From an uncultured Clostridia bacterium (lineage in GTDB: Bacteria > Bacillota > Clostridia > TANB77 > CAG-508), in assembly GCA_944386335.1 (NCBI GenBank), contig CALXAQ010000098.1, forward strand, positions 1 through 8,735: a stretch of 8,735 bases of DNA. Reading direction: 5' to 3'. Below the pieces are notes generated by a model that saw nothing but the letters and a program-made list of their open reading frames with translations, had not been told where the DNA came from and did not search any database. The translations under genes and the position numbers were made by a program. Below, piece after piece: positions 1 to 6,061 of the stretch. The number at the start of each line of letters is the position of its first letter. Position 1 is the first letter of the stretch.

Positions 1-19
1 TAGTTTTTCTATTTTTCTC

Positions 20-29
20 ACCTCCTTTT
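20..29 (-). promoter_or_regulatory. Shine-Dalgarno-like site for a possible divergent gene off the left edge
   Basis: Read on the minus strand this is AAAGGAGGTG, nearly a full match to the 3' end of 16S rRNA, which suggests a divergently transcribed gene starting at or beyond the left edge. No ATG lies at normal spacing inside the window: a start beyond the edge would be at least 19 bases from GGAGG, and the only GTG overlaps the site itself. Two overlapping TATAAT hexamers on the minus strand (83-93) could be part of its promoter, but no good -35 box pairs with them. Confidence 0.35.
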
Positions 30-58
30 AAGTAAAATTATTTATTTTTATTAAAATA

Positions 59-87
59 TTGAATTTTTTTGTCTTTTTTTATATTAT
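59..87 (+). promoter_or_regulatory. Predicted sigma-A promoter of the D,D-carboxypeptidase gene
   Basis: TTGAAT (59-64) and TATTAT (82-87) are separated by 17 bases, and each hexamer is close to the vegetative consensus. Transcription would start near 94, leaving a leader of about 25 bases before the ATG at 120, with the SD GAGGAG at 109-114. The surroundings are extremely AT-rich, so chance matches are common, but the spacing and position before the gene are right. Confidence 0.5.
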
Positions 88-119
88 ATTATACAAATAT
101 ATTTTTTTGAGGAGTATTT

Positions 120-1388
120 ATGAAAACATTATTTAAAAAATATGGAATATCCTTTAGTTGTATTTTTATTATATTATTTTCTATTTTACCTTACTTTGTA
201 CAAGCAGAATCTTCAGAAATTACTACCTACTCTCCCTCTTGCCTATTAATGGAGTCTTCTACTGGTAAAGTGATTTACGAAAAAAATGCATACACTCGTA
301 TGTATCCAGCTAGCACAACAAAAATTATGACTGCTATTTTAGTATTAGAAAATGGTAATTTAACAGATGTTGTTACTGTTAGTGAAAATGCTGTTTTATC
401 TATTCCTGATGGCTATTCTACTGCCAAATTACAGATAGGAGAACAGCTAACTGTTGACCAACTATTACATGCTTTGTTAATTCCTTCTGCCAATGATGCA
501 GCAGTTGCTCTTGCAGAATATATTGCGGGCTCTGTGGATAGTTTCTCTGCTATGATGAATACTAAAGCTAGCGAAATAGGATGTAAAGATACTCATTTTA
601 TAAATCCAAATGGTGTTCACGATGAGAATCATTACTCTACTGCTTATGACTTAGCCTTAATGGGAAAATATGCTATGCAAAACCCTACTTTTCGCTCTAT
701 TGTTTCCACCACTCAGTTTTCCCTTCCTATTACTAATAAATATTTATCGTCAGATAGAGTTTTTCATAATACAAATGAATTATTAAGCACTTCTTTTCAA
801 TCTACTAAACAAAATTACTATTATCCTTCTTGTACAGGAATAAAAACAGGATATACAGATAGTGCTAAAAACTGCATTGTAGCTAGTGCTAAAAAAGATG
901 ATATAGAATTAATTGCCGTTGTTTTAGGAGGAGAAACTTTAGACAATGGACTATCTGGTAGATATTTAGATTGTCAAACTCTTTTTAATTATGGTTTTCA
1001 AAATTATTCTTTTCGTACTATTTTGGAAAAAAGTGAACTTGTACAACAATTAGAAATAAAAAATGCAACAAAAGAAACAAAAAACTTAAATGTTATTGCA
1101 GAAAATGATATTTCTGCATTTATGAAAAATGATCAATCCCTAGAAACTTTAGCACCAACTATATCTTTTTCTGTAACTTCTGCTCCTATAAGCAAGTCTA
1201 GTGTAGTAGGTACTATTTCTTATACAGTAGATGGAGAAACTTTTTCCACTAATTTATTAGCTGCTTCTGATGTAACCATCTCTAAAACAATGGAAAATAC
1301 TTTAAAAATAGTTACAGCTATTTTTATACTTATTCTTGTATTTTTCATTATCTTACCTAAAAAAAATAACAAAAGTAGACATTCATAA
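120..1388 (+). CDS. D-alanyl-D-alanine carboxypeptidase (PBP5/DacF-like, peptidase S11)
   Basis: A membrane-anchored low-molecular-mass penicillin-binding protein that removes the terminal D-alanine from peptidoglycan pentapeptides on the outer face of the membrane, limiting cross-linking. Residues 1-29 are a signal peptide with probable cleavage after VQA. All three active-site motifs of the serine penicillin-recognising family are present: STTK with nucleophile Ser65 and Lys68, SAN at 123-125, and KTG at 242-244. The catalytic domain runs from about 35 to 275. The C-terminal beta domain typical of PBP5 follows (about 297-390), and then a hydrophobic segment (394-412) ends in a short basic tail. 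This looks like a true transmembrane anchor rather than the amphipathic helix of E. coli PBP5. The 422-residue length fits the family. The ATG follows GAGGAG by 5 bases. It is transcribed alone and converges on the LCP gene. Which paralogue it is (DacA, DacB or DacF) cannot be decided here. Confidence 0.95.
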   Translation: MKTLFKKYGISFSCIFIILFSILPYFVQAESSEITTYSPSCLLMESSTGKVIYEKNAYTRMYPASTTKIMTAILVLENGNLTDVVTVSENAVLSIPDGYSTAKLQIGEQLTVDQLLHALLIPSANDAAVALAEYIAGSVDSFSAMMNTKASEIGCKDTHFINPNGVHDENHYSTAYDLALMGKYAMQNPTFRSIVSTTQFSLPITNKYLSSDRVFHNTNELLSTSFQSTKQNYYYPSCTGIKTGYTDSAKNCIVASAKKDDIELIAVVLGGETLDNGLSGRYLDCQTLFNYGFQNYSFRTILEKSELVQQLEIKNATKETKNLNVIAENDISAFMKNDQSLETLAPTISFSVTSAPISKSSVVGTISYTVDGETFSTNLLAASDVTISKTMENTLKIVTAIFILILVFFIILPKKNNKSRHS

Positions 1389-1433
1389 TTTTGTTACTAT
1401 TAATAACATTGTAAAATTTATATCTTTATTCAT

Positions 1434-1464
1434 CTATAAAAAATTGTTTGCAATTTTTCTGTAG
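1434..1464 (+). terminator. AT-rich hairpin, possible terminator of the carboxypeptidase gene
   Basis: AAAAATTG (1439-1446) and CAATTTTT (1451-1458) form a perfect 8-bp stem with a TTTG loop. Beyond one bulged C (1459), CTATA (1434-1438) can pair with TGTAG (1460-1464), including one G-U pair. A run of six T lies further downstream (from about 1472). The stem is poor in GC, so it would be weak alone. It sits 45 bases after the carboxypeptidase stop and may act together with the stronger hairpin at 1500-1528. Confidence 0.4.
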
Positions 1465-1499
1465 AATGTACTTTTTTGTAATAAAAATTCTCTATACAG

Positions 1500-1528
1500 A
1501 AAGGGAGACTATTTTTTAGTCCCCCTTT
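1500..1528. terminator. Bidirectional intrinsic terminator between convergent genes
   Basis: AAAGGGAGACTA (1500-1511) faces TAGTCCCCCTTT (1517-1528) across a five-base T loop. On the + strand one position is an A-C mismatch and the stem is followed by TTTTATTT, a usable U-tract. On the minus strand the same position becomes a G-U pair, so the stem is fully paired, but the bases after it are less U-rich. Its 3' arm touches the stop codon of the LCP gene. It most likely ends transcripts from both convergent genes. Confidence 0.65.
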
Positions 1529-2955
1529 TATTTATAATCTTTTCCAATAATCACTGTAAAGTCTACACTTGAATTATTTTCTCCCTTTTCCATAGTGCCT
1601 ACACCTAGTTTTGCTTTAAGTTTTTTCTCTATACTTTCTGCTTGATTTGTCCTATTAATAATAGATGTCTTTGACATTGTAGTAGAAGATTTTCCTGTTT
1701 TTTTAATTTGGAATCCTGCTTCTTGCAATTGTTTAGCTGCTCTTGCCAAATTATTTGTTACTCCACTGCCATTCAATAGTTCTATTGTAATAGTATTCGT
1801 TATTTCTTTGGATATAGTACCATCATTAATAACATTAGCAAGTTCTTCTTCTGGTATTACTTCTTCATCTGAGAATAAATCTTCTATCATAATTTCCGTT
1901 TCTTCTTCATCTGCTGTGTAAATCCATATGCCATTACATTTTTCTGGTACCCCTGGCAAAGTTCCTGTTTTTAAGTTTTCTGCATTAAAGTTTACCGCAT
2001 ATGGCACATAATCTTTAAGCACGTTGAAATCTAAATTAGTTTTTATATTTTTAGAAGCAATATCTATTAATTCTGTAATTTTAAAGATATTTTCTACTCT
2101 TAATAGCTGTTTCATGGTTTCCTGGATGAATTCTCTTTGGGTTCTCATTCTTCCTATATCATTGTCTCCATATTCTTGTGGATAAGTTGTTCCATCATTA
2201 TTATGCCTAAATCTTAGTAGTTGTTCTGCTTTTTCACCATCTATTACTTGTTCTCCCGCTTTTAAATGAATATGTAAATCTTGCGTAGGATCATCATAAT
2301 CCATATCAATCGGTACGTTAAAAGTAACTCCTCCTATAGCGTCCACTACTTCTATTACTGCATCTGTATCTATTAAAAAGTAATATTGTAAATCTAATCC
2401 TGTTAAATTGCTAACACATTCTATTGTTTCTGGTATATTTGTTCCGTTACGATATACTGCATTCATTTTATAACTCGCCAGATAATTTTGGGTAGCCGTA
2501 TCTTTATCTTTTTTTCCTACATAAGTATCTCTTGGTATAGATAATAAAGCTGCTTCTTGTGTTTTAGGATTATAAGAAGCTATCATTATGGAATCCGTTA
2601 ATTTATATCCATCTCCTACACCACTTTCTCCAAGTATCAATATATTAATTCTATCTAAATCTTTTAATGTATTTTCATCATGCCCTACTGCTGTTGCTAA
2701 AAATCCAGATAGCCCTCCTCCATTTTTATATACACGATATCCAAAATAACAACCATATGCTATTATTCCAATCAACAAAATAAGAAGTATCCATTTTATT
2801 GCTTTTCTTACTTTGCTTTTCTTCTTTTGCTCTTTTTTTTGTTGTTTACACTCCTTCTTACTTTTATCTTTTATATCTTTCTTTCGTTCCCCCACAATTG
2901 GTACCTCTATTTCTATTTCATCGAATTTCTCTTCCTTATTTTTCTTTTCTTTCAA
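1528..2955 (-). CDS. LytR-CpsA-Psr (LCP) family cell-wall polymer ligase with LytR_C domain
   Basis: LCP proteins transfer polyprenyl-phosphate-linked glycopolymers such as teichoic acids or capsule onto peptidoglycan at the outer face of the membrane. Residues 1-53 form a cytoplasmic tail rich in Lys and Glu, and 54-73 are one transmembrane helix. The LCP catalytic domain (about 100-285) shows RINILILGES (102-111), LTDSIMI (119-125), SIPRDTYV (139-146) and LLRFRHNNDG with DIGRMRTQ (246-273), which carry the conserved Arg and Asp residues that bind the pyrophosphate lipid. An acidic linker (348-372) leads to a C-terminal LytR_C domain (about 386-471, TIELLNGSG motif). The start is TTG: no in-frame ATG lies before the membrane helix, and AGGAGTG sits about 9 bases upstream of the TTG. 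A promoter of its own lies just upstream. Which polymer it transfers cannot be told from sequence. Confidence 0.93.
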   Translation of the reverse strand: MKEKKNKEEKFDEIEIEVPIVGERKKDIKDKSKKECKQQKKEQKKKSKVRKAIKWILLILLIGIIAYGCYFGYRVYKNGGGLSGFLATAVGHDENTLKDLDRINILILGESGVGDGYKLTDSIMIASYNPKTQEAALLSIPRDTYVGKKDKDTATQNYLASYKMNAVYRNGTNIPETIECVSNLTGLDLQYYFLIDTDAVIEVVDAIGGVTFNVPIDMDYDDPTQDLHIHLKAGEQVIDGEKAEQLLRFRHNNDGTTYPQEYGDNDIGRMRTQREFIQETMKQLLRVENIFKITELIDIASKNIKTNLDFNVLKDYVPYAVNFNAENLKTGTLPGVPEKCNGIWIYTADEEETEIMIEDLFSDEEVIPEEELANVINDGTISKEITNTITIELLNGSGVTNNLARAAKQLQEAGFQIKKTGKSSTTMSKTSIINRTNQAESIEKKLKAKLGVGTMEKGENNSSVDFTVIIGKDYK

Positions 2956-2989
2956 AGTATTTCACTCCTATGCTTTTCCCCTTTGCATG

Positions 2990-3018
2990 AGTATAGCAAA
3001 CTTTAGAGCAAAAGGCAA
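2990..3018 (-). promoter_or_regulatory. Predicted sigma-A promoter of the LCP gene
   Basis: On the minus strand TTGCCT (3013-3018) and TATACT (2990-2995) are separated by exactly 17 bases (2996-3012), a near-consensus vegetative promoter. The predicted transcript start near 2983 gives a leader of about 28 bases to the TTG start at 2955. The promoter lies in the 122-base gap between cvpA and the LCP gene, which otherwise holds no gene and no clear terminator, so read-through from cvpA is also possible. Confidence 0.7.
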
Positions 3019-3077
3019 CATTTTGGCTAAATTTTCTTACGTTTTACTCTACTTTTATAAATCTCTAATTGTTTACT

Positions 3078-3737
3078 TTAAAATAACCACTTTAGCAACA
3101 AATTATTTTCGTAAAAGAAATTAGCTATAGCTGCTTTTTGAATATCTTGTATTAATATAGCATTTTGCATCATAGGACTTATTAAAGAGATTATCGCCAT
3201 GATTACCCATAAAATAATAAAACCTTGCAATATACCATATATTAAACCTCCTATTTCATTTACTTGTTTAATTATTGGTATATTCGTTACAAATTTTGTT
3301 ACTATTTTTAAAACAATTAAAACTATTTTTGCAAAAATAAATACAATAATTGCCACTCCTGCTTGTATAATTGTCATACTAATTTGGTGGGATGCTGCTA
3401 TGACTGCTGTATCCTTTGCTTCAGTAGCTATATCCTGTATTGTATTATTGATATAGTTTAACATATCTTTTGATAAGTTCGTATCTTCTTGTGTAATATT
3501 TCCTTCTTCATTTACTTTGCCAGAAAGTGTTTCTACAATAGCACTTTCTAAATTTTCATCTATTTGTGTATTCTGTATTACCCAATTTGATACTGGCTTA
3601 TATAGTACAATGGCTATGATAATAGCTATTACAAAGGATAAAATATTCAAAATAGAATTTGCTAGTCCTCTTTTATATCCTAGAAATATACATAGTAATA
3701 GAATGGATACTATTACTACATCTATAATAATCGACAT
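3078..3737 (-). CDS. cvpA: CvpA family integral membrane protein
   Basis: CvpA proteins are small polytopic inner-membrane proteins, named after a role in colicin V production in E. coli and linked more broadly to envelope integrity. Their molecular activity is unknown. The N-terminus has the family pattern of an acidic residue in the first helix (Asp6) followed by FLGYKRGL (18-25). Hydrophobic segments lie at about 4-20, 27-46, 122-146 and 163-188. A polar, acidic loop (about 56-115) separates the second and third. The NEIGGLIYGILQG stretch (160-172) matches the glycine-rich helix typical of the family. At 219 residues it is slightly long, because of the loop. The ATG follows AAGGAGG by 7 bases, and this SD directly abuts the stop codon of the preceding gene, which implies translational coupling with the DUF5711-type protein. 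Confidence 0.85.
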   Translation of the reverse strand: MSIIIDVVIVSILLLCIFLGYKRGLANSILNILSFVIAIIIAIVLYKPVSNWVIQNTQIDENLESAIVETLSGKVNEEGNITQEDTNLSKDMLNYINNTIQDIATEAKDTAVIAASHQISMTIIQAGVAIIVFIFAKIVLIVLKIVTKFVTNIPIIKQVNEIGGLIYGILQGFIILWVIMAIISLISPMMQNAILIQDIQKAAIANFFYENNLLLKWLF

Positions 3738-3749
3738 AAAGATACCTCC

Positions 3750-4940
3750 TTAATAACTTACAATTTCTATTTTATCTCGATAAACAATCCCCGCAAACGC
3801 ATCTGTTACAATTATTTTCTTTATTTCTTGACTAGAATTATATTTTTTCTTAAGCCATCCATTTATTCCGATAAAATGTACTTCCGAACCTAAATTTAAT
3901 GCAATTACTTGGTCATATGTAACAATCTCTCTAATTGCTCCTTGTAGTACGTAGGTACTTACATTCTTATTCTCCGTATTTATAATTTCTATTGTGCTTT
4001 CTGTATGTAATAAAGAGGATTTTTCTATTACTCTCATTACTTCATTATTTAGCTGAATATCTGCAAATGTAATCTTTTTTCCTTCTTCTTCTAAATAGCA
4101 AATTGCTTCTAGTTTTCCATCTTTCCATAAATCTATTTCATTATCAAAAAAACATACTAATTTATTTTGTTCTTGATAGTGAATAGCAATGGGTAATCGA
4201 TTTGTTTGCATCTCTGAAGTATATATAATAGATTCTGAAGGCTCGGTAGCTGTTTTTTCTACAGATATGGTTTTAATACTAGATTGTACTATTGTAGCAT
4301 CAGAACTGACTTCTACAAAACTAACATAACGATTATCTATGGATATATCCACATCCATCACAGTAGAATTAGATAAATAAGTTTTAAATAGTTCTTTTCC
4401 TTCTGCGTTAAATATTTGTATAACAGATTTATATGTTGTTCCTGTTAAGACTACTGCTACATAACCATTTTTATTTACAGATACTCTTGCAATATTACCT
4501 TCTAACTCTTTTTCCCATACTTTTTTGTTTCCATCTAATAGATATATTTTTTTTGCATTTTTTTCTCCTATTAAGAAAAATCTTCCTTTATGATCTACTA
4601 TTGGTGTTGTAATTGGTATATTTTCTGAATATTCTTCCTTTCCTGATACATTATAGGCTGTTAATATATTATTTTTCAGAACCACAATATATTTGTCATA
4701 TGCATAAATGTTATTACTATCTATATTATCTATGGCAATAGATGGCAAATTATTTTCTGTTACATTTTTCATTAAAATGTATTTATCCCAAAAATTTCTA
4801 AAATCTTTATTTACACAATACACAATAGTAATAATTATAATTGCCATTAAGATTATAGAAATTATACTTGCTATTACTATTTTTTTCCTACTAATTTTTC
4901 TTACTTTATTTTCCTCTTCTTCTATACCTATTATCTTCAT
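3750..4940 (-). CDS. Single-pass membrane protein with beta-propeller-like exterior (DUF5711 type)
   Basis: The function is unknown. A short charged cytoplasmic tail (1-19) precedes one transmembrane helix (about 20-42, ending IIIITIVYCVN). The remaining 350 or so residues should lie outside the cell. That region is a series of short beta-strand-turn units with recurring patterns such as VDHKGRFFLIG (115-125), VNKNGYVAVV (155-164), IDNRYVSFVE (201-210) and a final GIVYRDKIEIVSY (384-396), like blades of a WD40/PQQ-type propeller without catalytic motifs. From memory this resembles the clostridial DUF5711 family, which I recall occurring beside CvpA. That assignment needs a profile search. The ATG follows AGGAG by about 6 bases. 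A predicted promoter lies immediately upstream, and the cvpA SD overlaps this gene's end. The pairing suggests the two proteins work together at the membrane. Confidence 0.75.
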   Translation of the reverse strand: MKIIGIEEEENKVRKISRKKIVIASIISIILMAIIIITIVYCVNKDFRNFWDKYILMKNVTENNLPSIAIDNIDSNNIYAYDKYIVVLKNNILTAYNVSGKEEYSENIPITTPIVDHKGRFFLIGEKNAKKIYLLDGNKKVWEKELEGNIARVSVNKNGYVAVVLTGTTYKSVIQIFNAEGKELFKTYLSNSTVMDVDISIDNRYVSFVEVSSDATIVQSSIKTISVEKTATEPSESIIYTSEMQTNRLPIAIHYQEQNKLVCFFDNEIDLWKDGKLEAICYLEEEGKKITFADIQLNNEVMRVIEKSSLLHTESTIEIINTENKNVSTYVLQGAIREIVTYDQVIALNLGSEVHFIGINGWLKKKYNSSQEIKKIIVTDAFAGIVYRDKIEIVSY

Positions 4941-4968
4941 TGGTTTCTCCTAACTTTTATTTACTTCT

Positions 4969-4997
4969 TTTATATCAGTTTTTCACTTTTTTTTCAA
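4969..4997 (-). promoter_or_regulatory. Predicted sigma-A promoter of the DUF5711-cvpA unit, overlapping the end of ykvI
   Basis: On the minus strand TTGAAA (4992-4997) and TATAAA (4969-4974) are 17 bases apart, each one base from consensus. The spacer contains the last codons and the TGA of the frame-corrected ykvI gene, and the -10 box begins right after that TGA. A transcript would start near 4962 and reach the ATG at 4940 after about 22 bases. An A-run within coding sequence could mimic a promoter, so confidence is moderate. Confidence 0.5.
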
Positions 4998-6010
4998 GAG
5001 GTGTGGTTAAAAAGGTAAATCTTAATATCATTATCATTTGCAGAATTCCTAATACTCCAAAAATAGGATACAATATTTCTACCAATTTTGAAAATCCTAT
5101 AGGGGATATAAGTACAGCAGTTATTGTTATTGCCCATAACCATTTTTGATAATTTTTTTTAGTTTTTGCTACATTTTCTAAAAAGCTATACCCTGATGTG
5201 ATAGCAGAAGTAAAGATTGAAATTAAAATAACTATTCCATATAAATATGGATAAATTTTTCCGAAATTCTGACACTATTTGAATAAGTGGCAATTCTAAT
5301 TCTTGTGCATAAAATATGCCTTTTAATAACAAAGAAAAGATAATTAAAGCTAATAGAAAAAGAAAAATTCCGCTTCCTACTGCTATTTTTTTTATTTGTT
5401 TTTTTTCTATTTTTATTTCTTGTAGACTAATTAACAAGGGTATTAATAAAATACTATTATAACTAGCATATAATATGCTACTAAACATAGCATTAGAAGA
5501 AATTACTTCTTGTATCTCTTGCACAAATGTTATTTTACTTCCTAAATAAAAAATAAGAATTAATAAAATAGGAACTAACATTCCATTGATTTTCATTACA
5601 CCCTTTACATTATTCTGAAAAATAATATAACAAGCTATCATAAATAGACCTGATGAAATAATAACTGGAATTTGATACACTTGTTGTAAATATGCACTAA
5701 AGCCTGCTACCATAATATAAAAAGAAATAAGCAAAAAACTATTTACAACTATATTCATTAATTGATTCATTTTAGGATATTTGGGATTAATCATCTGTAA
5801 AAATTGATGATAATTTTGAATATGATATTTTTTTACACTATACAGTACAAAATAAATTATTCCGCCTATTAGTAGACTCATAACAGCTATTCCTATTTTA
5901 CCATATATACCATATCTGCCAAAAAACAGATAAATTTCTTTACCAGACGCAAAACCAGCTCCTATAATACTTCCTATAATAACCATTATTATTTTCATTA
6001 CTTTTTTCAT
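4975..6010 (-). pseudogene. YkvI-family membrane transporter-like protein, interrupted by a frameshift
   Basis: The frame from ATG 6010 encodes a polytopic membrane protein opening with GSIIGAGFASGKEI, the signature I associate with the uncharacterised YkvI family (COG3949), distantly like LeuT-fold amino-acid transporters. After about 249 residues (ending VSEF) the frame turns into a short polar tail and stops at 5186. The +1 frame continues at the same point as GKIYPYLYGIVILISIF, then SGYSFLENVAKT and further hydrophobic helices, ending at TGA 4975-4977. The joined product is 344 residues, a normal length for the family as I recall it. The gene is therefore either broken, misassembled or read by +1 frameshifting. 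I chose the ATG over the GTG at 6025 because the GTG has no SD, whereas GAGAGG precedes the ATG by about 7 bases. That SD lies in a hairpin. If not rescued, the truncated protein would lack its last helices. Confidence 0.85.
5256..5266 (-). other. Frameshift point in ykvI (one extra base)
   Basis: The minus strand reads GAA TTT CGG AAA AAT. Dropping one base either from the TTTC (giving EFGKIYPY) or from the run of five A (giving EFRKIYPY) restores a continuous YkvI-like protein to 4975. The A-run makes a simple indel or sequencing error plausible. The codon context TTT followed by CGG is also the kind where tRNA-Phe can slip +1 onto TTC while the ribosome waits at a rare codon. Among the arginine codons I checked in neighbouring genes, AGA and CGT dominate and I saw no other CGG. 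Confidence 0.8.
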
Positions 6011-6014
6011 AATA

Positions 6015-6044
6015 AAACCTCTCACTTATTTATATGAGAGGTTT
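6015..6044 (-). promoter_or_regulatory. Hairpin sequestering the ykvI ribosome-binding site
   Basis: In the minus-strand transcript AAACCTCTCA and TGAGAGGTTT form a perfect 10-bp stem around a 10-base AT-rich loop. The 3' arm contains the whole GAGAGG Shine-Dalgarno of ykvI, four bases before its ATG at 6010. Folding should block initiation. Upstream, a five-codon frame (ATG at 6047 to TAA at 6030, MKPLI) runs through the 5' arm into the loop. The stem is also followed by TTTTATT, so it could act as a weak terminator after the ABC genes. Both roles are inferred; only the pairing is seen. Confidence 0.55.
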
Positions 6045-6061
6045 CATTTTTTATTCTCTTG

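Noticed and set aside
1389..1527. Small RNA or riboswitch in the convergent gap
   Set aside because: The hairpins are simple, near the stop codons and terminator-like. No promoter or known riboswitch motif is visible.
2799..3753. Several + strand open frames of 60-100 codons opposite the LCP and cvpA genes
   Set aside because: They lie antisense to well-supported genes, have low-complexity Phe/Ser/Ile-rich translations, lack SD sites and match no family I know.
4708..5149. + strand open frames opposite the DUF5711-type gene and the end of ykvI
   Set aside because: They are antisense shadows of hydrophobic coding sequence. The minus strand here encodes a convincing continuation of the YkvI protein.
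4975..5262. The downstream part of ykvI as a separate small membrane protein gene
   Set aside because: It has no SD or suitable start at its beginning, and it joins seamlessly to the upstream frame to give a full-length family member.
6011..6025. GTG at 6023-6025 as the start of the YkvI-family gene
   Set aside because: It would add MRGFI but has no SD. The GAGAGG within this stretch fits as the SD for the ATG at 6008-6010.
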